Origin: Phytophthora hibernalis
Taxonomy: Eukaryota > Oomycota > Peronosporomycetes > Peronosporales > Peronosporaceae
Assembly (NCBI GenBank): GCA_012656075.1
Contig: JAAKBF010000324.1
Coordinates: 1,178,001 to 1,242,000, forward strand
DNA: 64,000 nucleotides
Reading direction: 5' to 3'
The notes under the pieces were generated by a model. The model searched no databases, was not told the origin of the DNA, and saw only the letters and a list, made by a program, of their open reading frames with translations. The position numbers and the translations under genes were made by a program. Below, piece by piece: positions 50,160-60,499 of this stretch. Numbering within the stretch: position 1 is the stretch's first letter; every line of letters begins with the position of its first letter.

Positions 50160-53039
50160 AATATGATTGGTCGCTCTTATATGAGGTTGTCGACTACAAG
50201 CGGAGGAGGTCGGTACTACCCAATAATGGAGTATGCAATATGAGTACCAGAATCCTCGAAGTGAAGTACTATTGTAGAATGAAAGTAATATTTTCCTGGT
50301 GGTGCTTGTGCTTAGCAGTTCCGTTCTCAAGTGGTGCAGATCATTCTGGGCCATACATAGACATAGATCAAGTAAACCGCCTAATAAATCTACAATTCGC
50401 ATGTCTTCTTAGAGTGTAATGAAATATACAGTTTTTATGGGTAAAATCCGGGTCCACAAGGTTATGCGTTTTCAGAGCTGGATAGGGTTGGGGAAAGTTC
50501 ACGTTCAATATCGTTTCATCGTCAAGCTTCACGAAGAAGCGGCCTGGTAAACGGCGCCACCATGGATGCGTCTTGATGTCGCCGGGTCGGACGAATCGGC
50601 CTGTGGGCTCCTCAAAGTTGATGGGGGCGACACCGATGAGTCGAGGTCGGCTTCTACTGGTATTTCGACATCATTCGTACCTCGATTTCCACTGAGGCTT
50701 TGGCGTCAGCGTCGACGGCGACCACTACTGCGTCATCAGGGTGGGTGGGTCCGAGTCGGAAGAAGTCGTCGGTGATGTTGGGTCTGCTAGTTACGTTGAG
50801 GCCTCAAAGTATGGCTCGCTTGGTATGGCTAAGAATTGCTTTTAAGTAGGAATTGTGGCGAAGCTGCTTCACGAAAATTGCTGACGCGGTCAAAGCTTGC
50901 GCACGGTACGCCCGGACTGCCGACTGTCGGAGGGGTACTCCGTTGATCTGGCGTGATCGAAACCTTGTAGCCACCTTGTGTACCCGACGGCTGGACGGGT
51001 TACGCTCTTCCGGTGTTCGTGAAGACGTTCAGTGGTGACCAAGGCGGAGGTTAGAGCTTGGTTGCTCCTTCCGGGATCTGGGTGGGTGACGGCCACGCGG
51101 GTATTCTTCACGCGGTCGTCGGTGTACTACGATCGAGTCTTGGTTCAAGCCGATCGCGTGGGGGTATCCTTTTCTTGTGCTGTTGTAGCCCTTTCCGTTG
51201 ATTGCCGCCTCCTCTTGGCTGGATCTTGTAGTGAGATTGATATGTGAGCGTACCCTGGCCAAGCTATCCAGGTGTACGTCGTGTTCTTGGTTGACGTGGC
51301 GAGTTTTTCTTCGGGTAGGCCAATGTACCTCCTTCCCCGGTAGTCTAGAAATCACTTGCGTCTTGCAAGGCAAACCGGAATCGATTTTACCAAAGTAAAG
51401 GCCCTAAAGTTCTCTCCCCATCTCACTCTCTTCCTATCCCTCTTGCGTGCTTCCGTTTGCGCATCGTACATTGAACCTGATAGTATGTACCAAGATCGCG
51501 GTACCGTAACGAATTGATAGCTCCATTGTACCCACAATTCATGTGATCGCCCGTACCAAAATGATTGCTCCAGATCAACCCCGCTGATCGCGAGTTGGCA
51601 GATCGTACATTGGCAGATCGCGAGTTGGCAGATCGCGTGTCCCAATGATTGCACCAGATCGCGTATCGGAATGATTACGCCAGACGAATCAGGTCGGTGT
51701 GTACCCCATTGTTGGTACACCGGTCAGGTCTCGCCCAGATGTCACACAACCGGATGTAACCAGACACAGCTGCAGCTCTCGGGTCGCGATCCATCAATCG
51801 TGATCTTTGGGTCCTCATGTCGCCTCCGATTGGTGAAGCTGTGCGAGAGTCAGACCGCTTCACGTCAGAATTGTTGGGCATGGACGAGGACTCGGAGTGT
51901 GGCTCTCTTGAAATGGACTGGAGTACCGAATCCTGCACCGAGTACACAGGTTCCACAACGGGCATCAACATCGATTGTATTCAATGTACAGCTACTGCTG
52001 GAACAATGACACCGCGAGCTTAGATACATAGAGCACTGTTGAAACGGTGGTCCCGCACACTTAGAGACGTAGAGTCAGATAGTATTCACGATGCGCCTAC
52101 TGTTGGATTGTTTGAACCACAAGCACGGTGATATGGAGCACTGAGCTCGACACGCTTTCCTGCTATGGCTGGCACACTTTCCGGTTGCATAAGCAGGAAC
52201 GACTGACATTACTACAGGTAACAACCGTTTAATCAAACGGCCTCATGCAAATTTCCCCGTCCGGACTACAAGACAAAGCTAACGTCGGCGCTACCAGCCC
52301 AATCCTCTCGTCAGATGACCCTGCAGCCTCCATTATACAATTCTAGATTAAGTGGCTTTCGTGAAACTCCTATTAACAGATCATCATTCTTCTATTCGCG
52401 CGGTGAGACAATGAGCTATCATGGGCTACGCTGTGCAGGGTTTCCGGCGTGCGACGAGCTCAAAGCGTATCAATGGGGGGTGCGGCAAGCCCATTCACCA
52501 CACTTGCCCAATCGGTGGTTTTGAAGCCACCGACTTTGCGCTGAGCGAGAGGTAGAATTTTCATTCCCTTTTGTTTCAGCCGCCCTTACCAGTTCACACT
52601 ACGCTGTAGATTATGCTGTTAATCTAATGAGCAGATGGTCTACACTAGCCACGAACAGGCTGCTCCAGCTGTATCCCGCTAAAGATATCCCTGTCATCCG
52701 CAAAGTTTCCTCGAAAACACACCCAACCAATATTTGGACTGGATCACACTCTGTTTCCTGCCATCGTACAGAGCTATCTGCTACCAAGGATGTCTCAACT
52801 ACGGAACGTGTTGCCAAGCGTCGAAATACCACACGGTGATCGAAGCCCCAGAGGATCGCAACAGAGTCTAAGCCGCAGGCACGTGATATTTGACGTCACC
52901 TCCAACTCTACCGTCATCTTCAGTATCCATTATCGGCGTACCTGTTCATGCCAAGTATTCGAAAAGACCGGCACGGCTGATGATGTGATGTTCGTGACGT
53001 GATTCACACGTTGGAGATGCCGTACAGGAAACAGAACCC
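50160..53039. other. Repeat-derived DNA without a recognisable gene
   Basis: Several open frames of 60-120 codons lie on both strands (for example 51671-52009, 51817-52023, 51029-51373 minus). None has a motif I can name. A short GCAGATCGCGAGTTG-type repeat occurs at 51598-51635. The acidic frame at 51817 (EAVRESDRFTSELLGMDEDS) resembles a Gag N-terminus only in composition. Confidence 0.35.
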
Positions 53040-54680
53040 CTGCCTCCCCACAGGCGTTTCGCAAGATTTGTGTGTTGTGCTGCCTCACAATTAAAGATCA
53101 GGCCAAACCAGACCGCTATCATTAGGATGAGACCTTGCAAAACACAAGGAGCGGCAAACGCCAAGGATCACGTCAAGGTAAAGCACGCAGATCACCCTCT
53201 GGTGGTATTAGCGGAGTAGAAGACTACTGAGAACTCCAAGACAGATGCCTGGACACTGAAAGCAAAGTGCGAATTGTCTTACACTCAACTATGAGATTTG
53301 ACTGCTGATGAATCATTGGCAGCTTGCTGTCATGCCTGTGTCGTCATCAAAACCCTTCTTCAGAGCGAAAGAGAAGACTCGAACGTGCTGGTTTCGAAGT
53401 TGCTGATTAATCAAGGCATTCCCTATTCAGTATGTGCTTCGACATCGTTCCAAGATGTAATGTGCTCGGCCACATGCAACTACGAATTCCCCCTCTTTAG
53501 TCGACATATACACGACCTGATTCTGAGCCGACAATGCCTGCTATTCTGCAACATGGTAAGCGCGCTGCTGGTCTCCAAGTTTAAAAAGTGCCAATTCAAG
53601 TTTATCGATCTCATGCACGCCATATGGACTAGCTACGAGAAGGACAATATCGTCCGCGCATTCGTTGCATTCGTCGACAGTTCGTTCGTGATAGATTTCG
53701 ATGCATCACGACGCTTGCTACCGTCCCGAAACGGGCACAACAACCCTCTCGCACAGGTGCTCGAAAGTGGCTTCAAAGGAAAGTTTCTGCAATATGACTC
53801 GCTTCCGATGTCGACGAGTAGTGAGAACGCAAGATCCGTTTACTGAAGCCGACACGACTTGTCCGAAAAACCGCAACTTTAGCTGCAGGGGCGCTTCCAG
53901 AAAGGGACCAATGAGGTGATAACATGCGTACTACTTTACCCGCAAACGAAAATCTACAGCCGGAAAGATTGCAGATGTCGATAATACACCTCGGAAGGAG
54001 GAGAAACCATCTGGAAGAACGGATTGACTACCTGCGCGACGAACACTGGAAAGAGTTTGCAAATATGGCTAAGCTCGTCAAGATACTTCTAAGTCAGCAG
54101 GCGTCCTCGCAGAGCAGCCTACTCAGCCAAGACATGACATACACGTTTTCTTCTCCCGTTTCAACTGGGTAGGATGCCAAAGGTGAGTTGGTGTTGGGGA
54201 CTCTAATCCGAGAAAGCAAATTGAGGGAAGAGGTGAAGGAATCTGAGATCAACGCGAGGGTGGACGCCATAATGAAAGTGTGGCTCGGGTTACAGTCTGA
54301 GTGGACGGAGGTTGCCAGTGGCAAGACCAAGGAAGACATGTCCAAGGTCATGTCCATCGATGGTCACAAACGTATGTACCGGTCATTGTTGGACCTGTAC
54401 AGACACACCTGAGTGCTGCAGAGCTTTTGCGACGAGGGGAAGGACCCTTCCTCTATTTCACTGCTAGCGCGCATCCATCTCGCCAAAATCGCGTCGTCAG
54501 TGTTCCAGGAGCAGATCTTGTCAACGGAAGGAATGGTAATGGGTCTCCTGTAGATGAGGACGAACAGCATACGCGCGGAGAAGCAACTGTTGCTACGCTA
54601 CATGTACAAGGTCGTGAAGATGAAGAAGGGCGCCCAAAAGGCTGTTGACGCCTTAGTAGCACTGAGGGTAGTAATACTAA
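53040..54680 (+). pseudogene. hAT-family transposase, broken
   Basis: A BED-type finger-like start is split over two frames (ICVLCCLTIKD and NAKDHVKVKHADHP, 53072-53205). The 182-residue frame 53298-53846 has LVSKLLINQGIPYSVCASTSF and FIDLMHAIWTSYEKDNIVRAFVAFVDSSF, typical of the hAT core. Continuing pieces are 53924-54172 and 54188-54411. The dimerisation region (LLARIHLAKIASSVFQEQIL, 54462-54525) and MRTNSIRAEKQLLLRYMYK (54554-54612) end it. Stops at 53844, 54170, 54409 and 54552 disable it. Terminal inverted repeats were not located. Confidence 0.6.
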
Positions 54681-54817
54681 TATGTCTACTACTAGTCCCT
54701 TTTATTGAAATCAGTACTAATATGTGTATATGTCAGCGAAATGCCCGAATAATGCCAGTGTGGTGTAGGGAAATCCAGATTTTGGGTAACCCTACACTAG
54801 GGATGCCTAAGCTAGAC

Positions 54818-54883
54818 CAAGTGGATACATCGCACTCAATAGGATCAAGTGGATACACCGCCAAGTGGATACATCGCACTCAA
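54818..54883. repeat. Short direct repeat CAAGTGGATACATCGCACTC
   Basis: Two copies, 54818-54839 and 54862-54883, with a partial third copy (CAAGTGGATACACCGC) at 54846. Confidence 0.8.
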
Positions 54884-54917
54884 CAGGGAACGGATTTAAA
54901 CGGGAATCACACTTAGC

Positions 54918-55010
54918 TGGACTCAGCGAAGGACAGACTCAGCGATGGACGGACTCGGCGATAATCGACTCCGCGAAAGTTGGACTCAGCGAGAGTCGAC
55001 TTGGCGAGAA
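54918..55010. repeat. ~16-bp degenerate tandem repeat (GGACTCAGCGA type, about 6 units)
   Basis: GACTCAGCGA or close variants recur every 15-17 bp. This probably lies within or beside an LTR. Confidence 0.7.
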
Positions 55011-55383
55011 TATGTCTCAAGGAGATATACCAACTGGGGGATAAATCAGGATCTGGGCGAAGAGTCGCCGAGAAGTAGGTAAACAGCTCGGCACCAAGGG
55101 ACGGAGCTGAGCGAAGAGTCGCAGGAGATCTGTAACGACTCCTTTTCATTAGATATTTGTATAGGACCGATAGAAGAACATATGGAAGAGGCCGAAGGGG
55201 ATCTCCGAAGACATAGAGATAACAATCAGAGCAGAATCTTCTAAGTCCAAGAACTGCGTACCCTTTTCCGGTATGTCCCTGCGTGGGCTGGATTATGTCT
55301 GCCGTCGTTCCTCGAGAGGCATAGCTTGTAGGGGAGCCGTCTGGTAGCGCCAAGAGATCAAGGTCGGCCCGGGGTGGGCACTT

Positions 55384-56131
55384 CTAGCTACCAAGCGAAG
55401 ACAAGCCTCGTCGATTCGACGAGCCGGTGGGTCTGCACAACCCAGGACACCGTAACCTCCTAGCTGGGCGTAATCTGCGCCTGGTGACCTGTAAAAGCGC
55501 TCGCGCGCTGCCGTCCATCCTTTGGTGGAGGGCACAGGGTTTTGCACGGAGACTGCCCCGCTCAGGCGAGTCTCTGAAGAGTTTGAGCTTGGTACCCGTC
55601 GGGAACAACACCCAACTGAACCCCGGCTGGGGCGAACCGCAAAGGGAACCGACAGGAACCCTGCGCAAGTCCAACATTGCCGACCTGACTCGGCGAATTG
55701 TTGTGCTGTTGCGTGGAAGTCGAACTAACGACGTTTTCTGTGAATCGCAACACCATAGCTGGTGCCGCGACCCGGGATTCAGGTGTGCGCTTTGTTTTGC
55801 AGGTACCAAGTACAACCAAGTTAAGAGCAACAAGTGAGAGAAGATGGTCAAGGGATCGCCAAGTTTGAGTGTCCAGCCCAGTTCCCTGTCTCGCCGGCTC
55901 GCAGTCCTCGGTACGTGATGCATTGATCCCGTCGTTGCTCATTGCTGCCGCTGACATGTGCAACAATTGCTCGGTATCATTACAGCAGCCAGAAGCGACC
56001 CATTTACGTGCGCCTCGGCTTACTGAGATTGAAGGAACGGCTTTGCATGACTTGTTGACAGACGCGTCGAAGGAGTCTTCGGAGAGGCTGCTGGCCGTCC
56101 TTGGGTCGCATCTACCCAATGCATCGTGCAA
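55384..56131 (-). other. Overlapping open frames, unidentified
   Basis: Long open frames run on both strands (55384-55923 and 55562-56131 minus; 55427-55837 plus). No recognised motif. Low-complexity Arg/Ser/Pro composition suggests that most or all are chance openings in GC-rich DNA. 55011-55383 holds nothing else that I can support. Confidence 0.25.
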
Positions 56132-56460
56132 CTGATTTTGAGTGCTGCTCGTCCTGGCAACCCTGTACGTGATCGCCAGATCGCCGAGGATCGTTCAGTG
56201 CCAGACCTCGTCGCCGTCGTGAGTCAGCCAGCTGAGGACCATCGGGACCTCGTCGAAGAGCTTGGTCGTCTGCATGCCGAAGTGACGAACGCCCGTCTTG
56301 CCAATATGCTGTAGAACGAGCTGCTGTCGATGATAAATCCAAATTGAGTTCTGCTAAGCTGCTCCTTCACCAGCAGTGCGCTGAAAACGTCCAGTTGAAG
56401 AAGCAGGTGAAGATAGCCGAGCGGCTTCGTATTGCCAGTGATTGCCAGCTCGCGGACTAG
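55869..56460 (+). pseudogene. Coiled-coil protein remnant, possibly Gag
   Basis: The first frame (55869-56135) contains LTEIEGTALHDLLTDASKES. The second (56126-56314) continues with VEELGRLHAEVTNARLANML. A third frame (about 56325-56460) reads DDKSKLSSAKLLLHQQCAEN and VQLKKQVKIAERLRIASDCQ, clearly heptad-like. It may connect with the similar-style protein after Crypton 2 (59288 onwards), which would mean that Crypton 2 or other DNA split one gene. No named family recognised. Confidence 0.35.
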
Positions 56461-56838
56461 ACGGCCGTTGTGGCTACCCATATCGTCACGTCTCCGACCG
56501 TCAGTGCAACTCCGACCAGCCTCCGACGCATCGCCAAATTTTATATCACACCAGATTGTGGAGGTTTCGTAAAAATACATCCTCTCAAATGATTGGCTCC
56601 TTGATAGGAGGTATACGTAATTACCCTCGTAAATGAGTGGCGCACGTGCAATTTTGCTGCGCCATTTTGCCCTGTGAGCTCAGTGCTCGATTGACCACCC
56701 GGCGCGGTGAATTGAGGGGGTGTACCGAGCATCGGTCACCTTAGAGGGTTTGTCGCGGCCACGAAGAACTGTGAATCACCGTTAATTCCCCGTCGAGCAC
56801 TCCAGACGAGTACCCCTGCGAGGTTGTTGTCTAACCCC

Positions 56839-56902
56839 ACCGATGTAGCTCAATGGAAGAGCTCCCGAAAGGGAAGAAGGTGGTTCGATTCCGCCCATCG
56901 GT
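56839..56902 (+). tRNA. Shortened tRNA-like sequence with A and B boxes
   Basis: Acceptor arms ACCGATG and CATCGGT pair over 7 bp. The D arm GCTC/GAGC and T arm GGTGG/CCGCC are present. TAGCTCAATGG matches the A box and GGTTCGATTCC the B box. Between D and T arms there are 16 bases where about 23 are expected, so the anticodon arm is defective. This is best seen as a tRNA pseudogene or a tRNA-derived SINE head, not a working tRNA. It lies 88 bp beyond the 3' end of the Crypton 2 gene. Confidence 0.5.
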
Positions 56903-56989
56903 AAATTTTCTATGCTCGAATGACTGCTGCAGACCTGACATCAACGGAAGCACCGACTACAAGGACGTGGGAAAGAAGATCGTGTTGCG

Positions 56990-58924
56990 TTACGGGAGCA
57001 GCTTGAGTGTGCCTTGGTGATGAATAGGTGCAGGGTCTACAACTCTATCGATGGCGAGACGCTGGCGATAGGCGTTGATGAGGTCGTTGAGGCTTCCCTC
57101 GCGATGCAGCTGCCGAAGTGCCTTGAGTACAGCGTTGGATCCCTTTGACGGTACGCCTCGCGCGCCAAGGTACGCAGTGACTTTGCTTGACGCTAACTCT
57201 CCGAGCTGACGGACATTATCCTTGTAGCTGGGCGATGACTCGTCGAGCGTGTATCCGTCTTCGATGAAGAGCTTCATGAAGGCCACAAGCTGCTTGGCAT
57301 CTGATTTCTTGTGCTTGTCCGTGCTTAGCCATCCGCGCGGAACGGCAGTGTACCACGCGAACCAGGTGTCCATAAGTGGTATCGTCTTTGAACGGCGTCG
57401 GCGCTTCACCGGTACGATTTCATCTTCATCTCTTGGTCGCTTGGCTTGATCTACATGTGCTGATGATTTCGCTTCAGTGTTGGTATTTGCAGCTTCTAGG
57501 GAGTTGACTCGAGCCTCGAGGCTACGGTTGACCTCGATTAACCTTTCAATCAAGGCAGTCTGATGTTCGAACGCAACTTTGGCCTTCACGGTTCCTTCCA
57601 TCAGGTCTTCGGCGGTGGTGTTGGCTTGAGCTTTTGACCTCGTGAGTTGCTGTGACCAAGCAAGCAGACTCATCATCGTCAAACCAGAGGCTTCAACGCA
57701 TCGCTGGATCGTCTTCATTGCAGGCGCCTGCGCGTTGGTCTTCATCAACGACGGGTAGTGGAGGAAGATAGTTGCTGTCAGCACATCTCTCACAGCAGCG
57801 CAGACATTGAAGGCCTTGTTACCCAGCGCATGACTCGAATTGAAGAGCTTGCGGCTAACCTCTCTAATATCCTCTTGTGTAGTCGAGTCGAAGACTTCCA
57901 GTGACGGAAGAACACAGGCTTGCTTTGGCGCCATCCCGCTCAGCACCTTGGCTACTTGATGGTCTTCTTTCGGAGTATTGAAGACGTACGTGAAGGCTTT
58001 GTTGGTCGTGGTCAAGTTCCAGGCTCCGCGATCGAATATCCACTGCGCCGTCAGCTCTGAGCTCGCGTTCGCATGCTGCGCGCCGCCACGTCGAAACGAA
58101 TGAGAGGTCAGCGGCTCTTCGACTCCAGCTGGACCAACAACACGATCGAGCAAGCGGTTGACAAGAGCGTGGACTCCGACTGTCAGTGTCGTGTGGACGG
58201 TCGTGCTTCTCTTCGACGTCTGAGAAGAATCTAGGGCACCGCTGTCTTCAAGCAGATCCAGCAATGGGATTGAGTCGGTCTGCTCAATAGGGACGTCCTT
58301 CGACTGCGCTGGCAAGTGATTGAGCAGCGCTGCGCACGGCGACTCCTGCATGATCAAGGCCAGAGCGAGCGCCAGCAGCGGGCAAGTCATGAAGTCTTCG
58401 TCGGGAAAGAGCGACAGTGTCTGCTCGTCTGACGTCTTCACGCGGATGAAGCGGATGAAGAACACGCTACCAGCACCGATGGTGAGCTGCTGCTTCCGGA
58501 CGAAGGTCAGGTCCGAAGCGCGCCCAAAGAGATACCACAATAGGCATAGCAGTGCTGAATCTTGGTAGTCTGACGCACAGCAGGTCGTTGAATACAGATA
58601 ACTTGTCATCTTCTTGAGATCATCCTCCGTGCATGCAACCGCTTTCTTGACAAAGCCATCACTCTCGCGTTTGATGCAGTGCTGTTCAAGGGTATGCCCC
58701 AAGCCTAGCAGCTGGCGGGGCACAGCTCCACCTTGAACAGGGTACTCGTCGAGGAGCCAGCACTTCGCTTGGCGGAAATATTGAGCGACGGAGTGGCGCG
58801 ACAAGTGCAGCCCCGTTGCTCCTGCATGGAATGCTAGGTACACACCGAACTTGTCCATCAGCGTCACTAGGATGCCACCCGCGCGGCTTGGGTCGACAAC
58901 GATCAACGCCTTGATATGCTCCAT
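56990..58924 (-). CDS. Crypton 2: tyrosine recombinase transposase
   Basis: A continuous 644-codon frame and the most intact transposase here. Catalytic positions: arginine in YLFGRASDLTF (R135), SHSFRRGGAQH (H275, R278), GAW (W302) and FTYVFNT (nucleophile candidate Tyr313). A coiled segment (ALIERLIEVNRSLEARVNSL) and a nuclear-localisation-like VKRRRRSK follow. The C-terminal tail (TWFAWYTAVPRGWLSTDKHK) is like the GCR1_C-type tail of Cryptons. The natural start is probably ATG at 59017 (MSLNDLKPANTKRARDGHK), joined by a 1-base frameshift near 58958. It is quite diverged from Crypton 1. Whether it is active depends on that single frameshift. Confidence 0.8.
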   Translation of the reverse strand: MEHIKALIVVDPSRAGGILVTLMDKFGVYLAFHAGATGLHLSRHSVAQYFRQAKCWLLDEYPVQGGAVPRQLLGLGHTLEQHCIKRESDGFVKKAVACTEDDLKKMTSYLYSTTCCASDYQDSALLCLLWYLFGRASDLTFVRKQQLTIGAGSVFFIRFIRVKTSDEQTLSLFPDEDFMTCPLLALALALIMQESPCAALLNHLPAQSKDVPIEQTDSIPLLDLLEDSGALDSSQTSKRSTTVHTTLTVGVHALVNRLLDRVVGPAGVEEPLTSHSFRRGGAQHANASSELTAQWIFDRGAWNLTTTNKAFTYVFNTPKEDHQVAKVLSGMAPKQACVLPSLEVFDSTTQEDIREVSRKLFNSSHALGNKAFNVCAAVRDVLTATIFLHYPSLMKTNAQAPAMKTIQRCVEASGLTMMSLLAWSQQLTRSKAQANTTAEDLMEGTVKAKVAFEHQTALIERLIEVNRSLEARVNSLEAANTNTEAKSSAHVDQAKRPRDEDEIVPVKRRRRSKTIPLMDTWFAWYTAVPRGWLSTDKHKKSDAKQLVAFMKLFIEDGYTLDESSPSYKDNVRQLGELASSKVTAYLGARGVPSKGSNAVLKALRQLHREGSLNDLINAYRQRLAIDRVVDPAPIHHQGTLKLLP

Positions 58925-59287
58925 GCTCGTGCCCTCGGCGGAGAGGAAGCGATTGAACGCCTTTATGGCCGTCGCGCGCGCGCTTGGTGTTGGCGGGCTT
59001 CAAATCGTTTAGGCTCATTACTCTTGGTCGGAGAGGCGGCAAATATGCGAGTGATACGTAGCGCACCTCTCGCTTGTAGCACGATACACATATCTGGGCG
59101 TCAGCTCCGACCAGATATGTCGGAATCGCTCAGCTTCCGACTGCAACGTAAAGTCGTATTTTTATTGGATAAAATAAAATCGTTGACGTGATTCGATTCG
59201 CCAAAATCCATAGAGATGGTTTTTATTGGCCAAAAACGAATTAAAGACCAATCTCATTGGCTAATATGTACCATACAAAAATGAAGT

Positions 59288-59657
59288 TTGGTCGGAGAGA
59301 CATTGTTATTCATCTATAGCGAGATCGTGGACAAAATCAAGGCCCTTCTGGAAGCTGCCAATGCTTTCAATGACACTCTGCTGCGTAAGCTCGCTCTTGA
59401 CCGTGAGCACTATAAGAAGAACTTGGCCCTGGTTTCCAGTTGTGTTCGCCAGCTCCATCATTACTTGATCCAAAAGGGTGATTCTGTAGCTGACCGTACT
59501 AAACGAGACTTGCTGAAAGACATGAAGCACACTGTAGACTAGACGCTGCGCGCTAACCAGTGGCTCCTCAAATACATCGACGACCGGCACTTGGATGCAG
59601 ACACTCTGCTCCTGTTGTCGAAAGGCAGGTTCCCGTACATTCACCGATTGTCTTGAT
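59288..59657 (+). pseudogene. Helical protein fragment, unidentified
   Basis: An 84-codon frame (EIVDKIKALLEAANAFNDTL ... YKKNLALVSSCVRQLHHYL) ends at TAG 59540, and the frame then continues with LRANQWLLKYIDDRHLDADT. Strongly helical and charged. No family recognised. It lies on the strand opposite Crypton 2 and in line with the frames at 59810 and 60825, so the three may be parts of one protein. Confidence 0.35.
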
Positions 59658-59809
59658 TTTTCTTCTAATTCGAATCGTTCACTTTTCCGTAGGTTCCCAT
59701 AAACTCGCCGGTTGTCGGGACTTTTCTCCTAATTCTTATCGTTCACTTTCTCATAGGTGATTGCATCGAAGAACGAGATCTCACTGTTCTCGGGCTGGAC
59801 CCAGATGCT

Positions 59810-60496
59810 GTGGACATCGTTCGGGACGCCATTCGCGACTCGGATTCTTCGTTGACAGTGAAGGCTTTAGCCAAACGAGTTGCTCGGCACGTTCATCATC
59901 GCCGTGATGACTCGCCCGCCGACGATGAGGCGTCGGCTGCTACCGCAGCTCCAACGGAGTCGACGAAGATGGAAGTTGAGTTTGGCGAAAGCAGCGAGGG
60001 TGAAGTTGAGGACCAGGATGGTCTGTCTGACTCCTTGTCTGCGACTCCATCACCGACAATTCGCTTTTATTCGTCTCCGCTTGACAAGCGTGCTCATCCG
60101 CAGCTGGCTGTCGTCGGTGGGAAGACCTTCAATCGCAAGTCATTGAGGGCTGGGTCTTCGGCGCATGCCGGCAAGAAAGTCAAATCGAAGTCAGCGCAGG
60201 ATCGTCCGAGGGCTCACTTCAAGTCAAAATCTCGCATCGCTCACCAGCAACGGCTGAAGTCCAAGCGCGGCTCGGAGTCGACCCCCGCGCCCACGCCGCT
60301 GCCGGCTAATTCCGGCTCGTCACCAACGAGACCTCGGTCTACTGCCAGTGCGTCCTCAGTGGCTTCCACCATCGGTGTGCTGTCACCACCGGCGTCTCCT
60401 GTAGGATCTTCGTCCATTTCCGGGACACTCGTCGCCGGTCCACATGTGCCGCTGCAGCATGTGCCCACGAGGGCGCTGCCAGTGTTATTACTCTAG
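59810..60496 (+). CDS. Low-complexity Ser/Lys-rich protein, unidentified
   Basis: A 228-residue open frame. Residues 1-35 are helical (DIVRDAIRDSDSSLTVKALA). Residues 35-85 are acidic (MEVEFGESSEGEVEDQDGLS). Residues 110-155 are strongly basic (AHAGKKVKSKSAQDRPRAHF). Residues 155-205 are Ser/Pro/Thr-rich. Such acid-then-basic disorder is common in Gag and in chromatin-binding proteins. No named domain. The upstream frame may extend to about 59690. Confidence 0.4.
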   Translation: MDIVRDAIRDSDSSLTVKALAKRVARHVHHRRDDSPADDEASAATAAPTESTKMEVEFGESSEGEVEDQDGLSDSLSATPSPTIRFYSSPLDKRAHPQLAVVGGKTFNRKSLRAGSSAHAGKKVKSKSAQDRPRAHFKSKSRIAHQQRLKSKRGSESTPAPTPLPANSGSSPTRPRSTASASSVASTIGVLSPPASPVGSSSISGTLVAGPHVPLQHVPTRALPVLLL

Positions 60497-60499
60497 AAG

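Noticed and set aside
50148..50419. Open frames with hydrophobic stretches (both strands) as small membrane proteins
   Set aside because: They overlap antisense over almost the whole length and lack conserved motifs; either could be chance.
55427..55923. Overlapping Arg/Pro-rich open frames on both strands as genes
   Set aside because: Composition is explained by GC-rich noncoding DNA, with no recognisable motif and no support from neighbours.
56839..56902. Functional tRNA gene
   Set aside because: The anticodon arm is about seven bases too short to give a normal stem and 7-base loop, so no anticodon can be assigned.
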